This document shows, in pieces, positions 9,354 through 15,928 of a DNA stretch of 64,000 nt; the first letter of the stretch is position 1, and each line of letters starts with the position of its first letter. The stretch spans positions 1 through 64,000 of the forward strand of contig JAFSTE010000016.1 of the NCBI GenBank assembly GCA_017450645.1, written 5' to 3'. Source of the DNA: Eubacterium sp. Lineage in GTDB: Bacteria; Bacillota; Clostridia; Oscillospirales; Acutalibacteraceae. The translations under genes were made by a program, and so were the position numbers. A model generated the notes under the pieces. The model ran no database searches and was not told the DNA's origin. It saw only the letters and a list, made by a program, of their open reading frames with translations.

Positions 9354-9533
9354 ATGATAACACTATCAAAAACCAATTCACATAATACAAAGAAAATTCA
9401 TTGTCCTATTTGTGGTGCAAGACTTTGTGATGTGGAATCTACTGAAAACATCAGTTATATGTCGAATAATAGAATAGGTATAGTACTAAAATGCTATAAA
9501 TGTAAAAACAAGTTTTCAATTAACACTTATTAA
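9354..9533 (+). CDS. small double-CxxC zinc-ribbon protein
   Basis: A 59-residue frame with CPIC near residue 17 and CYKC near residue 48, the spacing of a zinc ribbon. Peptides of this kind (CP.CG.R..D...CxKCK) are common in Firmicutes integrative elements, where their role is unknown. The ribosome binding site is weak, so expression is uncertain, but the paired cysteines and clean frame argue for a real gene. Confidence 0.6.
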   Translation: MITLSKTNSHNTKKIHCPICGARLCDVESTENISYMSNNRIGIVLKCYKCKNKFSINTY

Positions 9534-9560
9534 ATTATATGTACAGCGCATCATCATAAG

Positions 9561-9594
9561 ATAGGAGCCTGACGATTTTTCGTCAGGCTCCTAT
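9561..9594. terminator. 15-bp hairpin, possible bidirectional terminator
   Basis: The perfect arms 9561-9575 and 9580-9594 enclose a TTTT loop. It sits between the zinc-ribbon frame and the leader of the sigma-like gene. It lacks a long T-tract, so it may be a weak terminator or an RNA-stability element. Confidence 0.6.
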
Positions 9595-9668
9595 TTCGTT
9601 GTCCTGCGAAATTTGTAGAAAGGGCAACAATGTTTGAGTTTTGGCTACCGTACATAGCTAAATATCCG

Positions 9669-9720
9669 TAATCTCCGAATTTTGAATAAACAACCAAAAT
9701 TCAAAATTCAAAGGAGATTA
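9669..9720 (+). promoter_or_regulatory. hairpin that buries the ribosome binding site of the sigma-like gene
   Basis: An 8-bp arm (9669-9676 with 9713-9720) and an 11-bp arm (9677-9687 with 9699-9709) are separated by a 3-nt bulge and closed by an 11-nt A-rich loop. The AAGGAG of the gene starting at 9724 lies in the outer arm. Translation should be low unless the hairpin opens. Confidence 0.75.
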
Positions 9721-9723
9721 CAA

Positions 9724-10119
9724 ATGATATATGAATACATAACTGTTTCTGGTACGGAACAAATTGAAATAAGTGATGAATGGGGCGAGGTCCTAAAGGA
9801 ACTTGACCGAAAGGAGCGAAACAACGAACATAAAGAAACTCGGCGTCATTCAACGCTTAATAATGGCATTGATGATTATGAATGGCTTGCGGTTGATGAT
9901 CTAAATATAGAAGCCTTGCTCGGTAAAAAAGAAATAAGCAATGTTGAAAGATTACATTCTGCATTTAATTACTTATCGGATTCTCAAAAAGCTTTACTTA
10001 AAGACCTCTATGTTAATGGTCTAACTGAGGTGCAAGTTGCTCAAAAAGAAGGCGTTACCCAGCAGGCAATTTCGTGTCGCTTAAGAAGAATATTCAAAAA
10101 AATTAAAAAATATTTCTAA
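9724..10119 (+). CDS. sigma-70 region 4-type protein of an integrative element
   Basis: A 131-residue protein whose C-terminal ~55 residues form a sigma-70 region 4 helix-turn-helix (LSDSQKALLKDLYVNG, EVQVAQKEGVTQQAIS). The N-terminal half is acidic, without a visible region 2, so it is probably not a full sigma factor. Similar short proteins occur in Tn916-type elements upstream of xis/int. The start at ATG 9724 has AAGGAG at the right distance; a longer frame has no binding site. That binding site is inside the hairpin described separately. Confidence 0.82.
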   Translation: MIYEYITVSGTEQIEISDEWGEVLKELDRKERNNEHKETRRHSTLNNGIDDYEWLAVDDLNIEALLGKKEISNVERLHSAFNYLSDSQKALLKDLYVNGLTEVQVAQKEGVTQQAISCRLRRIFKKIKKYF

Positions 10120-10620
10120 AAGTGGCTTGTATTTTCCGTTTTTCGTGGCTTCAAGTGAAGGGGTTGTTTTCCATCCTCTTCACGAACCTTGAAAAGTGAA
10201 TACCCATTCGTCAGTAACATCAATTCCAATGTTCTCTGAAAAAGGACAAGCCACTTTATGTGCCACGCCAAGACCTCTCCTTGAGAGCGAGCGATAAAGA
10301 CACATATATGTATAAGCCCGCAGCTTATATGGCGATGACAGTTGGAAGGATAATGGTACTCCCGTAAGGACAATGAACGATGACGGTTTATTCCATACGG
10401 CTCGGAGAGAACCTCGGAGGGGTGAAATTCCCGTGGAGCAGATTAGCACTCTGCCTGCTGACGACTTCCCAAGTGATATTCACTTGCACAAGGGGTGTCG
10501 AGGACAAATGTTGTGCGTATCCGTTTGTTAGTTTCATTTTAGAAATAGTCTGAGATTAACAGACGATATTACATAGCACTCATTTGTTCCGAATGGGTAT
10601 TTGCACTTTCAAATAATACG
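10119..10620 (+). ncRNA. candidate large structured non-coding RNA or leader
   Basis: About 500 nt with no credible gene. Visible pairings are a 12-bp long-range stem (10119-10130 with 10246-10257) enclosing a 9-bp stem (10155-10163 with 10175-10183). Further hairpins lie at 10275-10287, 10311-10329 (7-bp stem, 5-nt loop), 10438-10454 and 10462-10500. The last is a nested CGAC/GTCG, CCC/GGG and CAAGTGA/TCACTTG stack. The sequence is also richer in G+C than its neighbours. It begins within the end of the sigma-like gene and stops just before the MazF gene, so it could be a long 5' leader or a free RNA. I do not recognise it as RNase P, tmRNA, or a group I or II intron core. Two minus-strand frames over it look like shadows. 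Confidence 0.55.
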
Positions 10621-10630
10621 GAGGTGTAAA

Positions 10631-11176
10631 ATGGAAAATCAGAATTTAATCAAACGAGGCAGTATTTTTTACTATGACTTGGGTGCAACAACGGGTTCCG
10701 TTCAAAGCGGAACAAGACCTATTATGATTGTTCAGAACGACACAGGCAATTTTTATAGCCCGACATTAATAGTTGTACCGATTACAAGCGTACCTAAAAA
10801 ATTCTATATGCCTACCCATGTTTATATCGGAAAACAGTTTGGATTAACGGAAGATTCTATGCTTCTTGCCGAACAATTAACAACAATCAGTAAAGACAGC
10901 TTGCGAGGTTTCGTAGGAATGGCTACAAGGGACTTTATGAGGCAGGTTGACCGTGCGTTAGCGATAAGTATAGGACTAACCCGAAAAAGTCGTAAAAAGA
11001 CCTTTGAAGCGTGTCTGTGCCCTACTTGCCTGAGTAACTTCTTTGAAACACACAACTATATCATCCGCAGAATTGATAAATTTCAAACCGAAAAAGATGT
11101 TTGCACATATTGTCAGCAACGAATGGGATATGATTACAGAATAATTGATAGAAAGGAAAGAAAAAACAATGATTGA
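10631..11176 (+). CDS. MazF/PemK-family protein with C-terminal zinc ribbon
   Basis: A 181-residue protein. Residues 1-125 fit the MazF/PemK fold (RGSIFYYDLG, GTRPIMIVQND, LAEQLTTISK), ribosome-independent mRNA endonucleases in type II toxin-antitoxin pairs. Residues 130-161 add two CxxC pairs (C130/C133 and C158/C161), a probable zinc ribbon not found in MazF itself. No MazE-like antitoxin is adjacent, so it may be an orphan or a regulator of the element. ATG 10631 follows CGGAGGTG. Its end overlaps the next HTH gene by 8 bp. Confidence 0.85.
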   Translation: MENQNLIKRGSIFYYDLGATTGSVQSGTRPIMIVQNDTGNFYSPTLIVVPITSVPKKFYMPTHVYIGKQFGLTEDSMLLAEQLTTISKDSLRGFVGMATRDFMRQVDRALAISIGLTRKSRKKTFEACLCPTCLSNFFETHNYIIRRIDKFQTEKDVCTYCQQRMGYDYRIIDRKERKNND

Positions 11177-11369
11177 AAAACAGGTTTATACAGTAAATGA
11201 CATTACTGTTTTGTTAGGTATTGGAAAAACAAAAGCCTACGAATTAGTTAAATCAAATTGCTTTAGAACACTGAAGGTTGGGGGACAAATTGTAGTACCC
11301 AAAAGAAGCTTTGATTTATGGCTGAACGGTGCAGATGAAGAAACTCCTTCTGTCGAATATGCGAATTGA
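11169..11369 (+). CDS. excisionase-like HTH protein 1
   Basis: A 66-residue winged-HTH of the excisionase/MerR-like class (VNDITVLLGIGKTKAYELV, then GGQIVVPKRSF). The start overlaps the MazF stop (ATGATTGA), so translation is coupled. It is clearly paralogous to the protein at 11846-12085 (shared LGIG.TKAYELV, FRTLKVGGQIV and KRSFDLWLNG). Such proteins bend DNA at attachment sites or repress element promoters; which of the four HTH proteins is the true Xis cannot be told from sequence. Confidence 0.8.
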   Translation: MIEKQVYTVNDITVLLGIGKTKAYELVKSNCFRTLKVGGQIVVPKRSFDLWLNGADEETPSVEYAN

Positions 11370-11399
11370 AAAATCGCATAATTAACAAATTAGCTACAA

Positions 11400-11430
11400 T
11401 CCCTTATCATTACATCAAAATGATAAGGGA
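11400..11430 (+). promoter_or_regulatory. hairpin overlapping a ribosome binding site
   Basis: A 10-bp perfect stem (11400-11409 with 11421-11430) and an 11-nt loop. The right arm ends in AAGGGA and the binding site AAGGGAGG continues out of it, 9 bases before the ATG at 11439. It is similar in size and loop length to the hairpin at 9669-9720. Confidence 0.7.
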
Positions 11431-11438
11431 GGTTGCTT

Positions 11439-11828
11439 ATGAACAAGAAAAGCATGAAAGTCAAAGAAATGGCAGATATGCTGGGACTCAAAAAAACAGA
11501 TTCCTATTATCTGCTGCACAAAGGTTGGTTTGAGGTTGTTACCATTCAAGGCAAAATGCGAATTATGGTTGATAGTTTTGAAAAGTGGTACAACAGTCAG
11601 ACGGCTTACAAAAAGGTAAACGGACCGCCGCCGTCTAATATCGAGTATTACACATTAAGGGATATTAGCGAAATAACGGGAAAATCGGTTGGTCGCATTT
11701 GGGAACGAGTCAGTAAAGGACAGATTCCCGCCGTACATACGCAAAAGGGATACAGAGTCAAAAAAGATGATTTTGAGAAATGGTATGCCGAATACAAGGA
11801 AACTTGGATGTATAAATATTATGGATAA
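11439..11828 (+). CDS. tandem excisionase-like HTH protein
   Basis: A 129-residue protein with two copies of the small winged-HTH fold. Residues ~5-50 (VKEMADMLGLKKTDSYYLL, ending VDSFEKWY) and ~70-120 (LRDISEITGKSVGRIWERV, ending KDDFEKWY) have the same plan. It belongs to the group of four consecutive xis-like genes before the integrase. It may act as a fused dimer on adjacent half-sites; that is inference. Confidence 0.8.
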   Translation: MNKKSMKVKEMADMLGLKKTDSYYLLHKGWFEVVTIQGKMRIMVDSFEKWYNSQTAYKKVNGPPPSNIEYYTLRDISEITGKSVGRIWERVSKGQIPAVHTQKGYRVKKDDFEKWYAEYKETWMYKYYG

Positions 11829-11845
11829 CTAAAGGAGAAATACAA

Positions 11846-12085
11846 ATGGCTTCAAAAATAGAAAGACAAGTGTATTCTGTGAATGAAATAATGATTATGT
11901 TAGGAATTGGTCGCACCAAAGCATACGAATTAGTTAATGCAAATTATTTCAGAACATTAAAAGTCGGTGGACAAATAGTAATTCCTAAAAGAAGTTTTGA
12001 TTTATGGTTAAATGGTCCTATTGAGGAAATCTTTAATATAATTGATGAGGAGGATTCAAATGAAAACGATGTACTCAGTTCCTGA
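11846..12085 (+). CDS. excisionase-like HTH protein 2
   Basis: A 79-residue close paralogue of the protein at 11169-11369, sharing nearly all of the HTH and wing. The tail is longer and acidic. It has a good AAGGAG site. Its last 26 bp overlap the start of the next HTH gene, so the two are translated together. Confidence 0.82.
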   Translation: MASKIERQVYSVNEIMIMLGIGRTKAYELVNANYFRTLKVGGQIVIPKRSFDLWLNGPIEEIFNIIDEEDSNENDVLSS

Positions 12086-12227
12086 AATCACGAAGATTTT
12101 AGGTGTATCAAAAAATGCAGTATATGCTCTTATTAAAAATAATTGCTTTAAGAGTTACAGAACTGCACATGGATATTTGATACCAATATCCAGCTTTGAG
12201 AGTTGGTTATATGAAGGGAAGGTGTAA
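12060..12227 (+). CDS. excisionase-like HTH protein 3
   Basis: A 55-residue single winged-HTH (YSVPEITKILGVSKNAVYAL, wing YLIPISSF). ATG 12060 follows GAGGAGG; an upstream ATG has no binding site. It sits 2 nt before the integrase start, the position normally held by Xis, and is therefore the best Xis candidate. Confidence 0.8.
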   Translation: MKTMYSVPEITKILGVSKNAVYALIKNNCFKSYRTAHGYLIPISSFESWLYEGKV

Positions 12228-12229
12228 TA

Positions 12230-13588
12230 ATGGCTTCAATAGTAACCCGAAAAAATAAGTACTCCGTTGTTTATTCATACACCGATGCTTCCGGTGCAAA
12301 GAAGCAGAAATGGGAAACCTATGATAAACTTTCGGATGCAAAAAAGAGAAAAACAGAGATTGAATATCAGCAGAACAATAACACTTTTGTAATTCCGACA
12401 TCTGATACTTTATCTGATTTAATGGAAGAATACTTCAAAATTTATGGTGCAACAAAGTGGTCAATGACAACCCACGAACATAATGTTGCTTTATATAACA
12501 ATTATATTAAGCCGTTGATCGGACACATTAAGATTACGAATATTACCACCAGAGCGATGAACAATTTCTATCAGGAATTGTTAGTAACTGAAGCGGTTTC
12601 AACAAACTGTCGCAGGGCTCGCACGGAATTTGTAACTACTCATACGGTTGTTAAAATCCATAAACTCTTACATAGCGTATTTGAACAGGCTTGCAAGTGG
12701 GATATGCTTCAGAAAAACCCTTGTGAAAATGCAACCGTTCCAAAAGCAGCTTGCGAAGAGCGTGAGATATGGGATATGGATACTATTCACAAGGCACTTG
12801 ATGTTTGTGATGATGATATGCTTAAACTTGCAATCTCATTGGCGTTTGCTTGCTGCCTTCGCTTAGGCGAGTTGCTTGGCTTAACTTGGGACTGCATAGA
12901 TGTATCTGAAACAAGCATTGAAAACGGCACAGCGCACATCTTTGTCAACAAGGAATTACAGAGAGTTAATCGCTCATCTATGGACTTCTTATCAGATAAA
13001 GATGTAATGCTGAAATTTCCGGCTGTGCTTAAATGCACAAACACGGTATTGCTGTTAAAAACTCCAAAAACGAAAACCTCTGTCCGCAAAGTGTTCTTAC
13101 CAAAAACGGTAGCATATATGCTTCGTGAACGCTATGACGAGGTGCAGGAGATAAAAGAATTGTTCGGCGATGAATTTCAAGACTTCAATCTCGTATTCTG
13201 CAACACAAGCGGCAGACCTATTCAACATTGCGTTATAAATCGGGCTTTCTCAAAGCTCATTAGTGATAATAACCTTCCGAAAGTTGTCTTTCACAGTTTA
13301 AGACACTCCTCAGTAACATACAAATTAAAACTGAATGGCGGCGATATTAAATCCGTTCAGGGCGATTCAGGACACGCTCAAGCGTCAATGGTTACAGACC
13401 GATATTCACACATTTTGGACGATGACAGGATGCTGAACGCTCAAAGAATGGAAAAGGCATTTTACAGCCCGACAGATGCTGCTCCATCGGTTCCGAGTTT
13501 AACAGAGGAAAACGCTGAACTGATTAAAAAACTTTTGGAAAACCCACAGATGTTAGAGTTGGTTAAAACCTTAACCAGTTCTAACTGA
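12230..13588 (+). CDS. int: tyrosine-type site-specific integrase
   Basis: A 452-residue tyrosine recombinase. It has an AP2-like arm-binding N-terminus (~1-65), a core-binding SAM-like domain (~65-170) and a catalytic domain with all the usual residues: Arg211 (CLRLGELLGL), His355/Arg358 (HSLRH), His382 (GHAQ) and nucleophile Tyr392 (DRYSH). It catalyses insertion and excision of the island. It lies ~320 bp from the tRNA-Arg fragment, the expected place for attR. Confidence 0.96.
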   Translation: MASIVTRKNKYSVVYSYTDASGAKKQKWETYDKLSDAKKRKTEIEYQQNNNTFVIPTSDTLSDLMEEYFKIYGATKWSMTTHEHNVALYNNYIKPLIGHIKITNITTRAMNNFYQELLVTEAVSTNCRRARTEFVTTHTVVKIHKLLHSVFEQACKWDMLQKNPCENATVPKAACEEREIWDMDTIHKALDVCDDDMLKLAISLAFACCLRLGELLGLTWDCIDVSETSIENGTAHIFVNKELQRVNRSSMDFLSDKDVMLKFPAVLKCTNTVLLLKTPKTKTSVRKVFLPKTVAYMLRERYDEVQEIKELFGDEFQDFNLVFCNTSGRPIQHCVINRAFSKLISDNNLPKVVFHSLRHSSVTYKLKLNGGDIKSVQGDSGHAQASMVTDRYSHILDDDRMLNAQRMEKAFYSPTDAAPSVPSLTEENAELIKKLLENPQMLELVKTLTSSN

Positions 13589-13593
13589 TACAT

Positions 13594-13639
13594 AAAAGTA
13601 CACACCCTTTAAGAGTTTGTGAAAAAGGTGTGTACTTTT
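13594..13639 (+). terminator. terminator after the integrase gene
   Basis: A 13-bp perfect stem (13594-13606 with 13627-13639) with a 20-nt loop, starting 6 nt after the integrase stop and followed by CCTTTT. Confidence 0.8.
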
Positions 13640-13649
13640 CCTTTTGTTT

Positions 13650-13686
13650 GTGATACAATTCAAATGACGAATCAAAGTGATACAAT
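13650..13686. repeat. direct repeats GTGATACAAT, possible integrase arm sites
   Basis: Two perfect 10-bp copies at 13650-13659 and 13677-13686, 27 bp apart, between the integrase and the tRNA fragment. Arm-type sites of tyrosine integrases are often short direct repeats at such a place. Confidence 0.45.
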
Positions 13687-13903
13687 GTGATGTTATATGA
13701 TAAAAACACAGTATCAAATTGAACTTTGTTAATGTCCCCGAATATTAAAGGTTGCTAAAAACCTGCTAATTGGAACATATAAAACAGTTTGAAAACATCT
13801 GATGATTATTAGCAAAATAATGGATTCGCTCACAGGTAAAAAACCGTGAAAAACAGTGCTTTTTGAGGCTTTTTACTGCCGAAAAAATTGTTGCTGAGCC
13901 TTG

Positions 13904-13948
13904 CTCCTAAGCGGTAGGCCGTTGGTTCGAATCCAATCGTGGGTGCCA
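13904..13948 (+). other. attachment site (attR): 3' part of tRNA-Arg(CCU)
   Basis: The sequence contains the anticodon loop (CTCCTAA), the 3' anticodon stem (GCGGT), a full T arm (GTTGG-TTCGAAT-CCAAT), the 3' acceptor strand and encoded CCA (13946-13948). The 5' anticodon strand ACCGC, the D arm and the 5' acceptor strand are absent upstream. This is the fragment left where an element inserts into a tRNA gene. The intact copy should lie at the other end of the element, left of this window. Confidence 0.85.
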
Positions 13949-13988
13949 ATATTAAAAGCCATCCTTTGGGGATGGCTTTTAATATTGG
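13946..13988. terminator. 19-bp hairpin behind the tRNA fragment
   Basis: The perfect arms 13946-13964 and 13970-13988 enclose a 5-nt loop. It starts at the CCA of the tRNA fragment. The right arm carries CTTTT and the structure is the original tRNA-Arg terminator. Confidence 0.8.
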
Positions 13989-14299
13989 ACATAAGCTTAG
14001 ACCGCGCAAAAAGCAGCGAAGCGAAATTTTGCGCGGAGAGGAGAAACATATGAAGTGATTGTTAGTATTTTGCTTGCAAAATGCTTTAATCACGGAATAT
14101 GTTTGGACGAGTGGGTGCCAAAAACGACACGGTTAAAGGGTGGGCAACTAAGGGATTTAACAGATTTTGAAATGCTCTTTTCCGCTATAACGGCTTCAAA
14201 ACAAGGGTTAAGGCAATGCCGCGTCGTTTTTTAATATTGGTGAATACTTTTAATTGTTTTGTGCAAAATAATACTACTAATAATAAAGGTGGTAAAATT
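13989..14299. other. non-coding stretch with two large hairpins
   Basis: There is no credible gene. A 10-bp stem (14002-14011 with 14027-14036) is followed by a 61-nt extended imperfect hairpin at 14044-14104 (8, 6 and 6 bp segments). GTGGGTGCCAA at 14111-14121 repeats the last bases of the tRNA-Arg fragment (13940-13950 region). No clear promoter is visible for the gene at 14300. Confidence 0.5.
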
Positions 14300-14749
14300 A
14301 TGCAGGAATATGCAGGACGCGACGGCGACACCGTAAAGCTCCTGAGGGAGTGCGACGCGGGTATTAAAATGGGCGTTGACTCAATCGACGATGTGGTTGA
14401 CCGCGTGGAGGACGCAAACTTTAAAAAACTGCTCCAGCAGTGTAAGCTAAAGCACCAAGAGCTCGGTATGGAGGTAGGTCAGCTTCTCGGTTTACACGAG
14501 GACGACGGCAAAAACCCGAACCCGATGGCTAAGAGTATGAGCCGAATTAAAACCGGCGCAAAAATGCTCGCCGACAACAGCGACGCGACCATAGCCGACC
14601 TTATGACCGACGGCTGCAATATGGGCGTAAAGTCGCTTAGCAGGTACTTTAACCAGTACAAAAGTGCCGACGAAAAGTCGCGCGACATCTGCGAAAGGCT
14701 CGTTAACCTTGAGCTTCAGCTCACAAACGACATCAGAAAATATCTTTAG
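14300..14749 (+). CDS. ferritin-like four-helix protein, function unknown
   Basis: A 149-residue, almost entirely helical protein. Its length and helix pattern, with acidic and His positions in the first two helices (DSIDDVVDRVED, CKLKHQELGMEVG), resemble the DUF2383-like ferritin-type bundles. I cannot assign metal ligands with confidence. ATG 14300 follows AAAGGTGG; a longer reading begins in non-coding sequence. It is the first chromosomal gene right of the island and is transcribed alone, with its own terminator. Confidence 0.7.
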   Translation: MQEYAGRDGDTVKLLRECDAGIKMGVDSIDDVVDRVEDANFKKLLQQCKLKHQELGMEVGQLLGLHEDDGKNPNPMAKSMSRIKTGAKMLADNSDATIADLMTDGCNMGVKSLSRYFNQYKSADEKSRDICERLVNLELQLTNDIRKYL

Positions 14750-14755
14750 CAGAAG

Positions 14756-14789
14756 CGGGAGGATTTAATCCTTCCGTTTTTTTATTTTT
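14756..14789 (+). terminator. terminator with T-tract
   Basis: An 8-bp stem of CGGGAGGA and TCCTTCCG (one G-U pair) followed by seven T, directly behind the 14300 gene. Confidence 0.85.
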
Positions 14790-14792
14790 TTG

Positions 14793-14821
14793 TTGAAAAA
14801 TTTTCAATCTTTATATATAAT
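14793..14821 (+). promoter_or_regulatory. sigma-A promoter of ddh
   Basis: TTGAAA (14793-14798), a 17-nt spacer and TATAAT (14816-14821), 31 nt upstream of the ddh start. Confidence 0.85.
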
Positions 14822-14852
14822 AGTAATGTTAATATTTCTAAGGAGGATTATT

Positions 14853-15830
14853 ATGAGTATTAAAATTGGTATTTTAGGCTACGGCAACCTTGGCAGAGGC
14901 GTTGAGGCTGCGGTAAAAATGAACGACGATATGGAGCTTGTTGCGGTATATACAAGAAGAGCTCCCGAAACTCTTAAAATCAACAGCGACGCTGCGGTAA
15001 AGAGCGTTGCAGAGCTTGAAAAGGGCAACGAGGATATCGATGTGCTTGTCATTTGCGGCGGCAGCGCAACCGACCTCCCCGAAATGACACCTAAGTTTGC
15101 AAAGCTTTATAATGTTATCGACTCGTTTGACACGCACGCAAAGATTCCGGAGCATTTCGCTAATGTTGACGCGGCTGCAAAGGCTGCGGGCAAAATCGGA
15201 ATTATCTCGAGCGGATGGGACCCGGGTATGTTCTCGCTCAACAGACTGTACGCGAGCGCTGTTTTGCCGAACGGCAAGGACTACACCTTCTGGGGCAAGG
15301 GCGTAAGCCAGGGCCACTCGGACGCTGTTAGAAGAATTGACGGCGTTATCGACTGCCGCCAGTACACAATCCCCGTACCCGCTGCACTCGATAAGGTAAG
15401 AAGCGGCGCTGACCCGGAGCTTACCACTCGTGAGAAGCACACAAGAGAGTGCTTTGTTGTTGCCGAGGACGGCGCAGACCTTGCAAGGATTGAAAACGAG
15501 ATTAAAACTATGCCAAACTATTTTGCGGATTACGACACCACTGTTCACTTTATCTCTGCTGACGAGATGGCGCGCGACCACAGCGGACTTCCGCACGGTG
15601 GCTCGGTAATCTATTCGGGCACCACAAGCGAGGGCACAAAGCACGTTATCGAATACAGCCTTAAGCTTGATTCCAACCCCGAGTTCACAGGCTCGGTAAT
15701 TATCGCATACGCTCGCGCTGCGTACAGAATGAATAACGAGGGCATGACCGGCGCAAAGACAGTATTTGACATCGCACCCGCATACCTCAGCGCAAAATCA
15801 GGCGACGAGCTCAGAGCGCATTTCCTGTAA
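14853..15830 (+). CDS. ddh: meso-diaminopimelate D-dehydrogenase
   Basis: A 325-residue NADP-dependent oxidoreductase that makes meso-diaminopimelate directly from tetrahydrodipicolinate and ammonia, the one-step route to lysine and peptidoglycan cross-links. The Rossmann motif is GILGYGNLGRG at residues 5-15. VYTRR (NADP phosphate site), CGGSATDLP, SGWDPGMFSLNR and GKGVSQGHSDA are family hallmarks. The length matches the family. ATG 14853 follows AAGGAGG. It is monocistronic, between its own promoter and a terminator. Confidence 0.96.
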   Translation: MSIKIGILGYGNLGRGVEAAVKMNDDMELVAVYTRRAPETLKINSDAAVKSVAELEKGNEDIDVLVICGGSATDLPEMTPKFAKLYNVIDSFDTHAKIPEHFANVDAAAKAAGKIGIISSGWDPGMFSLNRLYASAVLPNGKDYTFWGKGVSQGHSDAVRRIDGVIDCRQYTIPVPAALDKVRSGADPELTTREKHTRECFVVAEDGADLARIENEIKTMPNYFADYDTTVHFISADEMARDHSGLPHGGSVIYSGTTSEGTKHVIEYSLKLDSNPEFTGSVIIAYARAAYRMNNEGMTGAKTVFDIAPAYLSAKSGDELRAHFL

Positions 15831-15895
15831 GCTATGAGCCGAGAGCTGTGAGCTATGAGCTTATGGTTACTCGCTTCGCTCAAACAATAAATTAA
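15831..15895. repeat. intergenic repeat, 'agctatgagc / cgcttcgctc' family
   Basis: Short iterated units (GCTATGAGC, GAGCTGTGAGC) followed by TTACTCGCTTCGCTCAAACAAT. Related copies lie at 33087-33150 and 47763-47822 in the opposite orientation, with partial matches near 41050-41205. It has no coding capacity. Confidence 0.65.
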
Positions 15896-15928
15896 CACCG
15901 CAACTCAACCGAGTTGCGGTGTGTTTTT
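15896..15928 (+). terminator. terminator of ddh
   Basis: An 11-bp perfect stem (15896-15906 with 15911-15921), AACC loop, then a run of seven T that reaches the stop of the convergent aldolase gene. Confidence 0.9.

Larger units (their letters stand above)
1..13948. mobile_element. integrative element / genomic island, right portion
   Basis: The right border is the tRNA-Arg 3' fragment next to int. The contents are typical accessory genes (RHS protein, agr locus, XRE regulators, MazF, several xis-like genes, int). Base composition is plainly AT-richer than the sequence right of the border. No conjugation genes (relaxase, VirB4, FtsK-like) are in view, so whether it is an ICE, a phage-like element or a passive island cannot be said. 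The left end is outside the window. Confidence 0.75.

Noticed and set aside
10116-10449. Two overlapping minus-strand frames of 85 and 89 codons in the structured region
   Set aside because: They lack ribosome binding sites, have unusual composition and lie over paired RNA arms; better explained as shadows of a structured RNA.
13904-13948. A complete tRNA-Arg gene
   Set aside because: The acceptor 5' strand, D arm and 5' anticodon strand are absent, so only the 3' fragment is present.
14874-15644. Long minus-strand frame inside ddh
   Set aside because: It is antisense to a well-supported enzyme gene in the GC-richer part, where antisense frames are commonly open; no binding site.
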